From positions 1 to 64,000 of the forward strand of contig JAUYQP010000011.1 in NCBI GenBank assembly GCA_030697205.1: DNA of 64,000 nt, in the 5' to 3' direction. Made by a program: the position numbers and the translations under genes. Of this stretch, positions 27,218-36,392 are shown in pieces. Below the pieces are notes generated by a model. The model saw only the letters and a program-made list of their open reading frames with translations, was not told where the DNA came from and searched no databases. Numbering within the stretch: the stretch's first letter is position 1; every line of letters begins with the position of its first letter. Source of the stretch: Mycobacteriales bacterium (GTDB taxonomy: Bacteria; Actinomycetota; Actinomycetes; Mycobacteriales; SCTD01).

Positions 27218-28746
27218 GCGGCGACCCCCACACCGCGCTCACCGAGCCGGAACCCGAGCGCCATCGCGACGTGCTCCTGGCCGGGCGTGCCGGCGTCGAG
27301 CAGGTCCGACAGGGTCCACGCCACTCGCAGAACGCGTCCAAAGCCACGGGCGGTCAGCGCCCCGGTGTCGAGGGCCGCCTCGAGCGGCTTCATCGCGGCA
27401 CGGTCCAGCGGCCAGCGCTCGCGCAGGACCGGGACGGGCACCTGCCCGTTGACCCGCCACGGGGTGCCGGCCAGCCGCTCGAGCGCCCGCGAGCGGGCGT
27501 GCGCGACCCGCGCGGCGATCGCGGCGCTCGGCTCGCCCCGACCGCCCTCGCTCATGATCTCCGCGCGGGTGATGCGCGGGACGTCGACGTGGAGGTCGAT
27601 GCGGTCGAGCAGGGGGCCGGAGAGCTTGGCGAGGTAGCGCCGGCGGCGGTCGGGCGGGCAGGTGCAGTCCTTGAGCTCCTTCCCGCACGGGCAGGGGTTG
27701 GCGGCGAGCACGAGGGTGAAGCGGGCCGGGTAGGTCGCGGTGCCACCCACGCGCGTGATCGAGAGCTCGCCGCTCTCCAGCGGCTGGCGCAGCGCGTCGA
27801 GCACACCGGCGGCGAACTCCGGGGCCTCGTCGAGGAAGAGCACCCCGTGGTGGGCCAATGACGCCGCGCCCGGCCGGGCGATGCCGCTGCCACCGCCGAT
27901 GATGGACGCGGTGGTCGCGCCGTGGTGGGGCGACTGGAACGGCGCCCAGCGCACCAGCGGCTGCGAGACGGGCAGCACCCCCGCCACCGAGTGGATGGCG
28001 GTCACCTCGAGGGCCTGGTCCAGCGCGAGCGGCGGCAGCAAGCCGGGCAGTCGGGCCGCGCACATGGTCTTGCCGGACCCGGGCGGGCCGAGCATCAGCG
28101 CGTGGTGACCGCCGGCCGCGACGACCTCCATCGCGGTGCGGCCGGTGACCTGGCCGGCGACGTCGACCATGTCGGGTACGTCGCGGGGCGGGTCCTGCGG
28201 GAGCACCAGCTGGCTGGTGCGGGCGCGGGGCAGCTCGTCGCGCAGCCACGCCACCAGCTCGGTGAGCCGCGACACGCCCACCGCCTCCACATCGGGCAGC
28301 AGCCGCGCCTCCGCGAGGTTGGACTCGGGCACGACGACGACCCGGAAGCCCGCCCGCGCAGCGGTCAGCACCCCTGGCAGCACACCGGCCACCGGCCGGA
28401 CCGTCCCGTCGAGCCCGAGCTCGCCGAGCATGACGACCCCCTGGGTCCGCTGGCTGCTGACCAGGCCGTCCGCAGCGAGGATCGCGCTGGCCAGCGCGAG
28501 GTCGAAGGCGCTGCCGCGCTTGGGCAACGAGGCCGGTGACAGGCCGAGCACGATGCGGGCCGACGGCCAGGTGAAGCCGGAGTTCACCAGCGCCGCGCGG
28601 ACCCGGTCGCGAGCCTCGCCCACCGAGGTGTCGGGCAGGCCGGTGAGCGTGACGCAGGGCAGTCCCTGCGCGAGGTCGGCCTCGATCTCCACCACGTGGC
28701 CGTCGAGACCCACCAGGGAGACGGAGAAGCTGCGTCCGAGGGCCAC
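27214..28746 (-). CDS. comM: ComM/YifB AAA+ ATPase (Mg-chelatase-like)
   Basis: A 510-residue ATPase of the YifB/ComM family; ComM is a branch-migration helicase in transformation. The N-terminal Lon-like domain carries GLPDTSVGEARDRVRAA and LGLSPASLPKRG. The AAA core carries Walker A GPPGSGKT (220-227), Walker B VLFLDEAPEF and a Zn-type Cys cluster (CPCG, CTC), and the C-terminal Mg-chelatase region follows. The GTG at 28746 overlaps the yraN stop by one base. It is coupled to dprA downstream. Confidence 0.94.
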   Translation of the reverse strand: MALGRSFSVSLVGLDGHVVEIEADLAQGLPCVTLTGLPDTSVGEARDRVRAALVNSGFTWPSARIVLGLSPASLPKRGSAFDLALASAILAADGLVSSQRTQGVVMLGELGLDGTVRPVAGVLPGVLTAARAGFRVVVVPESNLAEARLLPDVEAVGVSRLTELVAWLRDELPRARTSQLVLPQDPPRDVPDMVDVAGQVTGRTAMEVVAAGGHHALMLGPPGSGKTMCAARLPGLLPPLALDQALEVTAIHSVAGVLPVSQPLVRWAPFQSPHHGATTASIIGGGSGIARPGAASLAHHGVLFLDEAPEFAAGVLDALRQPLESGELSITRVGGTATYPARFTLVLAANPCPCGKELKDCTCPPDRRRRYLAKLSGPLLDRIDLHVDVPRITRAEIMSEGGRGEPSAAIAARVAHARSRALERLAGTPWRVNGQVPVPVLRERWPLDRAAMKPLEAALDTGALTARGFGRVLRVAWTLSDLLDAGTPGQEHVAMALGFRLGERGVGVAA

Positions 28747-29108
28747 TAGAACGCCCCCTCGAGGTGGGTGAGGACCGGCGCGAAGCCGCGGCGGCGCACG
28801 ATCGACACGACGTCGAAGCGCAGCGCCCCTCGGTGCCCGTCGGGGCGGTGGTCCGAGAGCCAGGCCAGCGCGAGCCGGTGGATCCGGGTGGCCTTCAGCC
28901 GCGTGACGGCCTCGCTCGGCACGCCGTAGCCGGTGCCGGTGCGGGTCTTGACCTCGACGAAGCAGACCGTCCCGTCGGGCGCGAGCGCCACCAGGTCCAG
29001 CTCACCGCGCGCGCACCGCCAGTTGCGGTCGAGCAGGGTGTAGCCCGACCCCTCCAGGTGCTGCGCCGCGAGGTCCTCCCCGTAGCGCCCCAGCTCCGAA
29101 CGGTCCAT
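28746..29108 (-). CDS. yraN: UPF0102 (YraN) endonuclease-fold protein
   Basis: A 120-residue protein of the YraN/UPF0102 family with the restriction-endonuclease-like core: GRYGEDLAAQHL, then RCARGELDLVALAPDGTVCFVEVKTR, which carries the E/D-ExK nuclease pattern. Function is not well defined. I place the start at ATG 29108 because GGAGG lies eight bases before it; the in-frame GTG at 29117 has no properly spaced ribosome site. The gene is coupled to comM. Confidence 0.88.
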   Translation of the reverse strand: MDRSELGRYGEDLAAQHLEGSGYTLLDRNWRCARGELDLVALAPDGTVCFVEVKTRTGTGYGVPSEAVTRLKATRIHRLALAWLSDHRPDGHRGALRFDVVSIVRRRGFAPVLTHLEGAF

Positions 29109-29183
29109 CCCGACCACCTCCGGGACCGACCATGGACCGCCACGCCGGCCCGCGGGGGCGGCGTACGCCGTGCTGTGGACGGA

Positions 29184-29585
29184 CTAGCCGCCTGTGGACG
29201 GCGTGCGGGCGCCCTGGACCACGCCCTGGTCCTCGCTGGTGCCGCTCGCCGCGTCGACCGACGCGGCGGGGACGCCCTGCGGCTCACCGACACCGGCCAG
29301 GCCGTCGAGGTCCGCCATCCGCGCGGCGCTCTGCACCACGTCGGTGTCCTGCTCCTCCGGGCTGTCGCTCACGTCGCCGCCGCCGTGCAGCCAGCGGTCA
29401 CCGGCCGCGGGGTGCGACGGGGCCTGCGGGTCGCCCTCCCCCACCGACATGGAAGGCGCGGAGCCCGGGTGGACGTGCTCGTGGGCCCGCTGGTTGGCCG
29501 CGGGGGCTCCCCCGGAGACGCGGTCGCTGAGGTCGACGGGGCCGTCGCCGTCAGGGCTGTTCATCTCGCCAGGCTGCTCGGTCAT
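29184..29585 (-). CDS. Small acidic, probably disordered protein of unknown function
   Basis: A 133-residue ORF rich in Gly, Ala, Asp, Ser and Pro with no hydrophobic core, signal peptide or recognisable domain. Its third codon positions are almost all G or C, as expected for genuine coding DNA here, and it fills the space between DUF2469 and yraN in the same direction. The start MTEQPGEMN follows the stop of DUF2469 by about 30 bp. I do not recognise it. It could be a poorly conserved disordered protein or a chance ORF. Confidence 0.5.
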   Translation of the reverse strand: MTEQPGEMNSPDGDGPVDLSDRVSGGAPAANQRAHEHVHPGSAPSMSVGEGDPQAPSHPAAGDRWLHGGGDVSDSPEEQDTDVVQSAARMADLDGLAGVGEPQGVPAASVDAASGTSEDQGVVQGARTPSTGG

Positions 29586-29618
29586 GATCGGCCCCTACCC
29601 GCTGCGGGCCCTCTCGAC

Positions 29619-29939
29619 TCAGCTGTTGGGGAGCTCCAGGTCGGGCTTCTCGAGCTTCTCGACGTTGACGTCTTTGAAGGTCAGGACGCGCACCGACTTC
29701 ACGAAGCGCGCGGGGCGGTACATGTCCCAGACCCACGCGTCGGTCAGCGTCAGCTCGAACCACACCTCGCCGTCGCCCCCGGCGCCGCTGGTGCGCGGCT
29801 GCACGTCGACGGCGTTGGCGAGGTAGAAGCGCCGCTCGGTCTCGACGACGTAGTCGAACTGCCGGACGATGTCGCGGTACTCCCGGTAGAGCTGGAGCTC
29901 CATCTCGGTCTCGTACTTCTCGAGGTCCTCAGCGCTCAC
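29619..29939 (-). CDS. DUF2469 family protein
   Basis: A 106-residue conserved actinobacterial protein of unknown function: SAEDLEKYETEMELQLYREYRD, ERRFYLAN, then WVWDMYRPARFVKSVRVLTFKDVN. The GTG at 29939 gives the conserved start and overlaps the rnhB stop by 11 bp, so it is made from the rnhB transcript. The family almost always follows rnhB in actinobacteria. The longer upstream reading frame lies inside rnhB and is not coding. Confidence 0.9.
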   Translation of the reverse strand: MSAEDLEKYETEMELQLYREYRDIVRQFDYVVETERRFYLANAVDVQPRTSGAGGDGEVWFELTLTDAWVWDMYRPARFVKSVRVLTFKDVNVEKLEKPDLELPNS

Positions 29940-30642
29940 CGGCTGGCACCTCCTGCGACCCTTGCGTCTGCATCGACACATTCTGCCTGAAGATCGCCGC
30001 GCGCTGGGCAGCCTGGACGTTGACGTAGGAGAACCGGTGCTCCGAGCACGGCCCGTGGACGTCGAGCGCGGCCTGGTGGTCAGCGGTGCAGTAGCCCTTG
30101 TGCACGTCGAACCCGTAGTCCGGGTGGGTCTCGTGGAGCTCGGCCATGATCCGGTCGCGGGTCACCTTCGCGACCACCGACGCGGCGGCCACGCAGGCCG
30201 CGACCCGGTCGCCCTTCCACACCGCGAGCGCCGGGGCGGGCATGCCGGGGATCGGGAAGCCGTCGGTCAGGACGTAGGAGGGGCACGGGTCCAGGCGCGC
30301 CACCGCGGTGCGCATCGCCTCGACGTTCATGACGTGCAGGCCGCGCTCGTCGACGACAGCAGGGGGTACGACGACGACGGACCAGGCGAGGGCGCGGCGG
30401 ACGACCTCGTCGTACGCCCTCTCCCTCGCCCGGTGGGTGAGCAGCTTGGAGTCGGCGAGCCCCGGGACCTCCCCGCGGCGGCCGGGCGGCAGGACGACCG
30501 CGGCGGTCACCAGCGGCCCGGCGCAGGCCCCGCGGCCGGCCTCGTCGGCGCCGGCGACGTGGGCGAAGCCGGACCGCTGCAGGACGCGCTCGAAGGCCCA
30601 CAGGCCGTTCTCGCTGCGGACGACGGGGCGGGTGGCGAGCAT
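29929..30642 (-). CDS. rnhB: Ribonuclease HII
   Basis: A 237-residue RNase HII that removes ribonucleotides from RNA-DNA hybrids. The catalytic GADEAGRGACAGP motif contains Asp33 and Glu34, with further acidic residues in YVLTDGFPIPG and the SVVAKVTRDRIM and HPDYGFDVHKGY elements. ATG at 30642 overlaps the Nudix gene stop by one base. It belongs to the rplS-lepB-Nudix-rnhB-DUF2469 unit. Confidence 0.96.
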   Translation of the reverse strand: MLATRPVVRSENGLWAFERVLQRSGFAHVAGADEAGRGACAGPLVTAAVVLPPGRRGEVPGLADSKLLTHRARERAYDEVVRRALAWSVVVVPPAVVDERGLHVMNVEAMRTAVARLDPCPSYVLTDGFPIPGMPAPALAVWKGDRVAACVAAASVVAKVTRDRIMAELHETHPDYGFDVHKGYCTADHQAALDVHGPCSEHRFSYVNVQAAQRAAIFRQNVSMQTQGSQEVPAGER

Positions 30643-31097
30643 CAGCCGTGCCGGTCGAGCAGGTCGACGAGAGAGGCCGGGAAGACGGTCTCGGTGGTGG
30701 CGCGCAGGTCCTCACGAGTCCACCAGCGGTGGTCGAGGACGAAGGACTGCTCGAGCGCGCTGAAGCCCGCGGTGTCGACCTCGTGGGCGTCGACGCGGGC
30801 GAGGTAGAACTCGCCGGTCTGGCGGTAGCGGTCACCACCGAGCGAGAACTCCGCCGTCTCGCTGTGCACGGGCCCGGTGAGGTCGTCCTCGGACAGCCGC
30901 AGGCCGGTCTCCTCGAAGACCTCGCGGACCGCCCCGGCCCGAGCGGACTCGCCCTGCTCGAGGCCGCCACCGGGAGTGAACCACCACTGGCCGGCGTCGG
31001 GCTCGGCCGGGTCGCAGCCGAGGAAGAGCAGGACGCGGTCGGCCGCGTCGACGAGCAGCACCCTGGCCGCCTCGCGCTCGATGACCCGGTCTCCCAT
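30642..31097 (-). CDS. Nudix hydrolase
   Basis: A 151-residue Nudix pyrophosphatase. The Nudix box is visible as GGGLEQGESARAGAVREV followed by FEETGL, giving the GX5EX7REUXEEXGU pattern. Substrates of the family are nucleoside diphosphates linked to another moiety, and this one cannot be assigned. ATG at 31097. It sits 16 bp after lepB in the same direction and overlaps rnhB by one base. Confidence 0.88.
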   Translation of the reverse strand: MGDRVIEREAARVLLVDAADRVLLFLGCDPAEPDAGQWWFTPGGGLEQGESARAGAVREVFEETGLRLSEDDLTGPVHSETAEFSLGGDRYRQTGEFYLARVDAHEVDTAGFSALEQSFVLDHRWWTREDLRATTETVFPASLVDLLDRHG

Positions 31098-31113
31098 GAG
31101 GGACGAGGCTAGG

Positions 31114-32043
31114 TCAGCGCCGGCAGTCTCGTCTGCGGCGCAGCCGGCGGCGGACCGCGACGACGGGCAACGCGCCGACCAGGCCGAGCGCGAGCGGTGC
31201 GCCGGCGGCGGCGGGCCCGCTCATCGCGAGCGCCTGCTGGTCGAAGGTCTCCGGAGTGCCGAGGCCCGAGAACCGGTCGAGCGGCCACACGACGACGAAG
31301 GCCTTGCCGATCACCTTGTCGGTGGGGACGGTGCCGGTGTTCTTGTCGGTGATGTGGGCGCGCGAGTCGCTGGACTGGCCGCGGTGGTCGCCGAGCACCC
31401 ACAGCCGACCCTCGGGGACGGTGACGCCCTTCGCCCCTGGCGGGCAGGCGGTCGGCCCGGTGCCGGCGGCGCAGAACTCGAGCTTGTCGTCCTCGAAGAG
31501 GTAGTCCTCCTGGAGCACGATCGGGGTGGTCGCGCCCTGGGGCAGGACCGTCACCTTGCCGTCGGTGCAGCAGGCGACGACGTCGCCCTCGACACCGATG
31601 ACGCGCTTGATGAAGTCGCGACTGGTCGGCGGCCCGACCCCTAGGGCGCGCGAGATGCCGCGCAGGGCCTTCTGCACGCCGTTGGCCGGCGCCTCGATGA
31701 TCGTCGTCTCCGGCTCGAAGTTGTCGAGACCGTTGAAGACGACGACGTCGCCGCGCTGGATCTCACCGAAGCGGTAGACGACCTTGTTGACCAGCACCCG
31801 GTCCTGCAGCTCGAGGGTCTGCTGCATGGAGCCCGAAGGGATGTAGAAGGCCTGGACGACGAAGCTCTTGATGAGCAGCGCGAGGCCGAGCGCGATGACG
31901 ACGAGGAACGGCAGCTCGCGCAGGAACGACCCGTGCTGCGTGTCCTTCTTGTCCGGCTTCGGAGCACGGTGACGGCCCGGCTCGACCGAGGTCGGGCTGT
32001 CAGGCGCGGTCGCGTCCGGGGTCGTCGGGGTGTCCGGGTTCAC
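31114..32043 (-). CDS. lepB: Type I signal peptidase
   Basis: A 309-residue S26 signal peptidase. A 40-residue Pro/Asp-rich cytoplasmic N-terminus precedes one membrane segment (about 46-66). The catalytic dyad is Ser72 (IPSGSM) and Lys146 (RDFIKRVIG), and box E is seen as LGDHRGQSSDSR. A second hydrophobic stretch at the C-terminus ends in Arg-rich residues, a common actinobacterial feature. The GTG at 32043 lies 37 bp after rplS. Streptomyces has several tandem signal peptidase genes at this position; only one is present here. Confidence 0.92.
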   Translation of the reverse strand: MNPDTPTTPDATAPDSPTSVEPGRHRAPKPDKKDTQHGSFLRELPFLVVIALGLALLIKSFVVQAFYIPSGSMQQTLELQDRVLVNKVVYRFGEIQRGDVVVFNGLDNFEPETTIIEAPANGVQKALRGISRALGVGPPTSRDFIKRVIGVEGDVVACCTDGKVTVLPQGATTPIVLQEDYLFEDDKLEFCAAGTGPTACPPGAKGVTVPEGRLWVLGDHRGQSSDSRAHITDKNTGTVPTDKVIGKAFVVVWPLDRFSGLGTPETFDQQALAMSGPAAAGAPLALGLVGALPVVAVRRRLRRRRDCRR

Positions 32044-32080
32044 GGTCGTACGACGACCCGGGTTGCGGTGGCGTGCCCGG

Positions 32081-32500
32081 TCAGGACGTGGCGTCGGCGG
32101 CGGGGGCCGCGGGAGCAGCGGCGGCGGCCGTGGCAGCGCTGGCCTTGGCGGGCACCGCGTCGCGCTTCTCCTTGATCTTGGCCTTCTTGCCCCGCAGCTC
32201 GCGCAGGTAGTAGAGCTTGGCGCGACGGACGTCACCGCGGGTCACGACCTTGATGGTCTCGATGACCGGGGTGTGGACCGGGAAGGTGCGCTCGACGCCG
32301 ACACCGAAGCTGACCTTGCGGATCGTGAAGGTCTCGCGGATGCCACCGCCCTGACGGCGGATGACGACGCCCTGGAAGTGCTGGACGCGGGAGCGGTTGC
32401 CCTCGACGACGCGGACGCCGACGTCGAGCGTGTCGCCCGGGCGGAAGTCGGGGACGTCGCTACGCAGCTGCGAGGCGTCGAGGTCGTCGAGGGTGTGCAT
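32081..32500 (-). CDS. rplS: 50S ribosomal protein bL19
   Basis: A 139-residue bL19 located at the subunit interface. The core is typical: [59 protein letters not shown] and [15 protein letters not shown]. About 25 C-terminal residues are Ala-rich ([18 protein letters not shown]). ATG at 32500 is preferred over the longer frame because it gives the conserved start. It follows trmD after a 99-bp gap in which no clear structure was seen. Confidence 0.96.
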   Translation of the reverse strand: MHTLDDLDASQLRSDVPDFRPGDTLDVGVRVVEGNRSRVQHFQGVVIRRQGGGIRETFTIRKVSFGVGVERTFPVHTPVIETIKVVTRGDVRRAKLYYLRELRGKKAKIKEKRDAVPAKASAATAAAAAPAAPAADATS

Positions 32501-32599
32501 CTCGTGTCGCTTCCATCGGGGCACGCGTCAGCGCGCGCCAGGGGTGGTCCGGGTCGTAGGTCAGTGGGCCGCTCGCTCACAGGCGGCGGCAACAGCCCT

Positions 32600-33403
32600 C
32601 TACTGTGCCACACCACCGGGGTCGGCGTCGAAGGGCCGGCTGCTCCCCGACTGCTGCTCGTGCTCGGCGAGCACGGCGCGGTCGCGGGGGTCGAGCCGGT
32701 CGGCGAGCCGGGCGAGCAGGTCGGGGCGCCGCTCGGCGGTCCGGCGCAGCCCCTCGTCGCGTCGCCAGCGGGCGATCGCCGCGTGGTCGCCGGAGGTGAG
32801 GACCGCCGGGACCTCGAGCCCCTCCCAGACGGGAGGACGGGTGTACGACGGACCCTCGAGCAGCCCGCCGGCGTCGTCGCTGAAGCTGTCGTCGCGGTGC
32901 GACGCGGCGTTGCCGAGCACGCCCGGGAGCAGCCGGGCGACGGCCTCGACGACGACGAGCACCGCGGCCTCCCCGCCGGCGAGCACGTAGTCGCCGATGG
33001 AGACCTCGTCGACCCGCATCCGGGTCGCGGCGTGCTGCGCGACCCGGCTGTCGATGCCCTCGTAGCGGCCGCAGGCGAACAGCAGCCACGGCTCCGCGGC
33101 GAGCTCGTGGGCGAGCTCCTGGGTGAACGGCCGGCCGCTCGGCGTCGGGACGACCAGCCGGGGCTGCGGGCCGCCGGGGGGCGCGACCGCGTCGAGCGCC
33201 TCGCCCCACGGCTCGGGCTTCATGAGCATCCCGGGGCCCCCGCCGTAGGGGCTGTCGTCGACGGTGCGGTGGACGTCGTAGGTCCAGGTCCGCAGGTCGT
33301 GGACCCCGACCTGCAGGACACCGCGCTCCTGGGCCTTGCCGAGCAGGCTGACCCCGAGCGGCGCGAGGTAGTCCGGGAAGATCGTGACGACGTCGACGCG
33401 CAC
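32600..33403 (-). CDS. trmD: tRNA (guanine-N1)-methyltransferase
   Basis: A 267-residue SPOUT methyltransferase that makes m1G37 in tRNAs with a G at position 36. Family elements are VVTIFPDYL, DDSPYGGGPGMLMKPEP, the knot region ACGRYEGIDSRV and DYVLAGGEAAVLV, and the DDSFSDD loop. GTG at 33403 lies two bases after the rimM stop. The rpsP-khpA-rimM-trmD-rplS order is the widely conserved translation operon. Confidence 0.97.
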   Translation of the reverse strand: MRVDVVTIFPDYLAPLGVSLLGKAQERGVLQVGVHDLRTWTYDVHRTVDDSPYGGGPGMLMKPEPWGEALDAVAPPGGPQPRLVVPTPSGRPFTQELAHELAAEPWLLFACGRYEGIDSRVAQHAATRMRVDEVSIGDYVLAGGEAAVLVVVEAVARLLPGVLGNAASHRDDSFSDDAGGLLEGPSYTRPPVWEGLEVPAVLTSGDHAAIARWRRDEGLRRTAERRPDLLARLADRLDPRDRAVLAEHEQQSGSSRPFDADPGGVAQ

Positions 33404-33405
33404 GG

Positions 33406-33981
33406 TCAGACCGGCTCGTCGGCGTCGGGCGCGTCCGCCTCGCGCTCGGTGAGGTCGAGCAGGCCGGGCGGCGGGTCGACGACGAGGCGACCGCCGGCGA
33501 CGTCGACGACGGGGACCATCGCGGTGAGGAAGGGCACGAGCAGCTCAGGGGTGCCGGGCGCGACCGCGCTGCGGTCGATGGTGAGGACATCGCCCTGCGG
33601 CAGGTGCAGGACGTCGGAGACGGTGCCGAGCGGCGTGCCGTCGGGCAGCGCGGCGGCCAGGCCGCGCAGCTGGAAGTCGTGGAACTCATCGGGGTCGTCG
33701 AGGTCGCCGAGGCTCGCGACGGGGACGCTCAGCAAGGTGTCGCGCAGCGCCTCCGCGGCAGTGCGGTCCGCGACGCCCTCGAAGAGCACGACGAGGCGGC
33801 CGCCCTGGTCGCGGCTGGTCGCGACGGTGAGCGGGCCGCGCTCCGCCGGGTCGGTCACGAGGACCGACCCGGCGGCGTAGCGGACGCCGGGGTCGTCGGT
33901 GCGCACCTCGACGGTGACCTCGCCGCGGATCCCCTGCGGCCTGCCGATGCGACCGACGACGACGAGGTCGTCGGGCTGCAC
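33406..33981 (-). CDS. rimM: Ribosome maturation factor RimM
   Basis: A 191-residue factor that binds uS19 and assists maturation of the 30S head. The N-terminal barrel has VVGRIGRPQGIRGEVTVEV and the PRC-barrel has DFQLRGLAAALPDG and ELLVPFLTAMVPVVDV. GTG at 33981 lies 4 bp after the khpA stop. The longer upstream reading frame is a shadow in khpA. The acidic C-terminus (DAPDADEPV) is unremarkable. Confidence 0.95.
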   Translation of the reverse strand: MQPDDLVVVGRIGRPQGIRGEVTVEVRTDDPGVRYAAGSVLVTDPAERGPLTVATSRDQGGRLVVLFEGVADRTAAEALRDTLLSVPVASLGDLDDPDEFHDFQLRGLAAALPDGTPLGTVSDVLHLPQGDVLTIDRSAVAPGTPELLVPFLTAMVPVVDVAGGRLVVDPPPGLLDLTEREADAPDADEPV

Positions 33982-33985
33982 GGGA

Positions 33986-34225
33986 CTAGCGGATCTCGTC
34001 GGTGTCGACGACGTCCACGCGCAGGCCACGGCCGCCGAGGGCGGTCATGACGGTGCGCAGGGCCTTGGCGGTGCGGCCGTTGCGGCCGATCACCTTGCCG
34101 AGGTCCTCCGGGTTGACGCGCACCTCGAGAGTGCGGCCGCGCCGGTTGGTGACGAGGTCGACCGTGACGTCGTCGGGGTTGTCGACGATGCCCTTGACGA
34201 GGTGCTCGAGGGCGTTCTCGAGCAC
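33986..34225 (-). CDS. khpA: KH-domain RNA-binding protein KhpA
   Basis: A 79-residue protein consisting of one KH domain, with the nucleic-acid loop VIGRNGRTAKALR. In Gram-positives KhpA pairs with KhpB/EloR to bind many transcripts and affect cell elongation and division. GTG at 34225 overlaps the rpsP stop by one base. It lies between rpsP and rimM, its standard place. Confidence 0.95.
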   Translation of the reverse strand: MLENALEHLVKGIVDNPDDVTVDLVTNRRGRTLEVRVNPEDLGKVIGRNGRTAKALRTVMTALGGRGLRVDVVDTDEIR

Positions 34226-34821
34226 TACTCGGCGGCCGTCTCGTCGGCAGCCGGGGCCTCAGCCTCGGCGGCAGGAGCCTCGTCAGCAGGGGCCTCGGCG
34301 GCAGGGGCCTCGGCGGCGGGAGCCTCGGCGGCCTCGGGTGCGGGGGCCTCGGCGGCGGGGGCGTCCTCAGCGACGGGAGCCTCAGCCGGAGCCTCGGTGG
34401 CGTCGGCAGCGGGAGCGGCCTCGTCGGCAGCCTTCTTGGGGGCGGCCTTCTTCTTCGGGGTCGTCGCGGCACCGGCGGCCTCGACGCTCTCGAGCGCGGC
34501 GGCGGCGAAGACGGCCTTCTTGTCGGCCTTCGGCGCGGCGACGAGCATGGGCGGCGGCGCCGGGAGGCCCTTGAACTTCTGCCAGTCACCGGTGACCTTG
34601 AGGATCGCCGTCACGGGCTCGGTCGGCTGCGCGCCGACGCCCAGCCAGTAGGCGGCGCGCTCGCCGTCGACCTCGATGAAGGAGGGGTCCTCCTTGGGGT
34701 GGTACTTGCCGATCGTCTCGATGACGCGGCCCTCGCGCTTGGTGCGGGCGTCGGCGACGACGATGCGGTAGTAGGGCGCGCGCATCTTGCCGAGACGCAT
34801 GAGCTTGATCTTGACTGCCAC
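34225..34821 (-). CDS. rpsP: 30S ribosomal protein bS16 with a long Ala/Pro/Glu tail
   Basis: A 198-residue bS16, more than twice the usual size. The core is about residues 1-85 ([47 protein letters not shown]). The remaining ~115 residues are Ala/Pro/Glu/Asp-rich with a Lys-rich patch ([12 protein letters not shown]) and repeats of AEAPA type. Tails of this kind occur on S16 in other actinobacteria but their role is unknown. GTG at 34821 with GGAG upstream gives the conserved start. Confidence 0.96.
   Translation of the reverse strand: MAVKIKLMRLGKMRAPYYRIVVADARTKREGRVIETIGKYHPKEDPSFIEVDGERAAYWLGVGAQPTEPVTAILKVTGDWQKFKGLPAPPPMLVAAPKADKKAVFAAAALESVEAAGAATTPKKKAAPKKAADEAAPAADATEAPAEAPVAEDAPAAEAPAPEAAEAPAAEAPAAEAPADEAPAAEAEAPAADETAAE
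34250..34400. repeat. Imperfect 15-bp tandem repeats in the rpsP tail
   Basis: Units of about 15 bp resembling GCCTCGGCGGCAGGG recur through this stretch and encode alternating Ala/Pro/Glu pentads. The phase keeps the reading frame when units are gained or lost. Confidence 0.75.
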
Positions 34822-35084
34822 GGGGTGTTGCTCCAGTCGTACGGGCGTGGGTGAGCGGCCGGTCTGCGCGTGGGGGTGCGCTGCGGCCGCATCGTGCGGA
34901 CCCGCCAGGGACGGGTAGAGGGCCGTCGTCCAGCGGTGACTCGCCGACCAGTGTGCCAGAACCCGCGCCGGGACCGTACGGGCGGACCCCGACCGGCCGT
35001 CACAGGAGCGGTCGGTGAGGGACCTCACAGGACGAGTCGGGCAGGCAGGCCCCACAGCGGCCCTCGCGCTGCGACCCTGGTGGG
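34822..35084. other. Divergent intergenic region upstream of rpsP and the MFS gene
   Basis: A 263-bp stretch with no ORF or tRNA that I can support. It must hold the promoter of the rpsP translation operon on the minus strand and that of the MFS gene on the plus strand. The rpsP ribosome site (GGAG) is the only element I can place with confidence. Confidence 0.4.
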
Positions 35085-36338
35085 GTGACCGCCGCCGACC
35101 TCGACGCAGCTCAGCACGCGTCCCCGGGTGCGGCGCCGACCGGGCTGTGGCGGTCGCCGGGGCTGCGGTCGCTGTTCGCGGCGTCGACGACCGCCCGGCT
35201 GGCCAACGAGTCGGCCCGGGTCGCGATGGTGCTGCTCGTGCTGGACCGCACCGGGTCACCGGCGCTCGCGGGAGGGCTGGTCGCCGCGGCCACGATCCCG
35301 TCGCTGGTCACCGGCCCGCTGCTCGGGGCCTGGCTCGACCGCACCGCCCACCGGCGCTCGGCGTTCGTCGCCAACCAGCTGCTGCTCCTGCTCGCGCTGG
35401 TCGGCCTGCTGTCGGTCTCCGCGACGACCCCGCCGGTGGCGGTGCTCGCGCTGGGGCTCGCCGCCGGGCTGACGAGCCCGGTGCTCACCGGCGGCTTCAC
35501 CGGCCTGATCGCCCCGCTCGTCCCGCGGGCCGACCTGCGCCGGGCCTACGGCGCGGAGGCCACCTCCTACAACGTCGCGTCCGTCGCCGGGCCCGCCCTC
35601 GCGGGCGCGCTCGCCGGGCTGGTCGACCCGGCCGCCGCGGTCACGGCCGCGGCGGTGCTGTCCGCGGTCGCGCTCGCGGTGGTGCTGCGGGTGCCGATGC
35701 CGCGCGGCGAGGCACCGGCCGGCACGCCCGTGCTGCGCAGCGTGGCCCGCGCGCTCCGTCACCTCGTCACGAGCCCGCCGCTGCGCGCCACGACCCTCGC
35801 GACGACGGCCAGCTTCGGCGGCATGGGCGCGCTCCCCGTCGTCCTCCCCCTGCTCGCGGTGGAGCTCGGCGCCGGCGCCGCGGCGTCCGGCGCGCTGCTG
35901 AGCTGCTTCGCCCTCGGCGCGCTCGCCGGGTCGCTCGGCGTCGCGGCCCGGACCCCGCGCACCGGCCCGCTGCGCACCGCGCTGCTCGGCATCGCCGGCC
36001 TGGCCGTCGCCTTCGGCGCGCTCGCCCTCGCCCCGACGCTGCCCGTCGCGCTGGTCGTCATCGCGATCGCGGGGGCGCTCGAGGGACCGGTCTTCGCCGC
36101 GACCCTCACCGTCCGCGAGCTGCACACCCCCGGCTGGATGCGCACCCAGGTCGTCACGACCGCCGCCAGCCTGAAGTTCGCGGCCTTCGCGGTCGGCAGC
36201 GCCGTCACCGGTGCGGTCGCCGCGACCCACGGACCGCGGGTCGGCACCGCCGTCCTCGCCGGCGCGCAGGTGCTGGCCCTTGTCCTCGCCGCACTGGCCC
36301 TGAGGACAAGCAAGGCCTCCCCCGCACGCCACTCCTGA
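35085..36338 (+). CDS. MFS transporter
   Basis: A 417-residue membrane protein with about twelve hydrophobic segments, Ala/Leu/Val-rich throughout, and the motif-A-like loop [14 protein letters not shown] between segments 2 and 3. It belongs to the MFS drug-exporter-like groups (MFS_1), and its substrate cannot be predicted. GTG start at 35085. It is divergent from rpsP and monocistronic in appearance, with the esterase gene following after 54 bp. Confidence 0.85.
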   Translation: MTAADLDAAQHASPGAAPTGLWRSPGLRSLFAASTTARLANESARVAMVLLVLDRTGSPALAGGLVAAATIPSLVTGPLLGAWLDRTAHRRSAFVANQLLLLLALVGLLSVSATTPPVAVLALGLAAGLTSPVLTGGFTGLIAPLVPRADLRRAYGAEATSYNVASVAGPALAGALAGLVDPAAAVTAAAVLSAVALAVVLRVPMPRGEAPAGTPVLRSVARALRHLVTSPPLRATTLATTASFGGMGALPVVLPLLAVELGAGAAASGALLSCFALGALAGSLGVAARTPRTGPLRTALLGIAGLAVAFGALALAPTLPVALVVIAIAGALEGPVFAATLTVRELHTPGWMRTQVVTTAASLKFAAFAVGSAVTGAVAATHGPRVGTAVLAGAQVLALVLAALALRTSKASPARHS

Positions 36339-36392
36339 GGCGAGCGGCGCGTGCCGATGGACCGGCATCCGCCCCTGACCCAGGAGACCGCT

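Noticed and set aside
32501-32599. Possible L19 autoregulatory leader.
   Set aside because: No defined secondary structure or conserved motif could be identified by eye.
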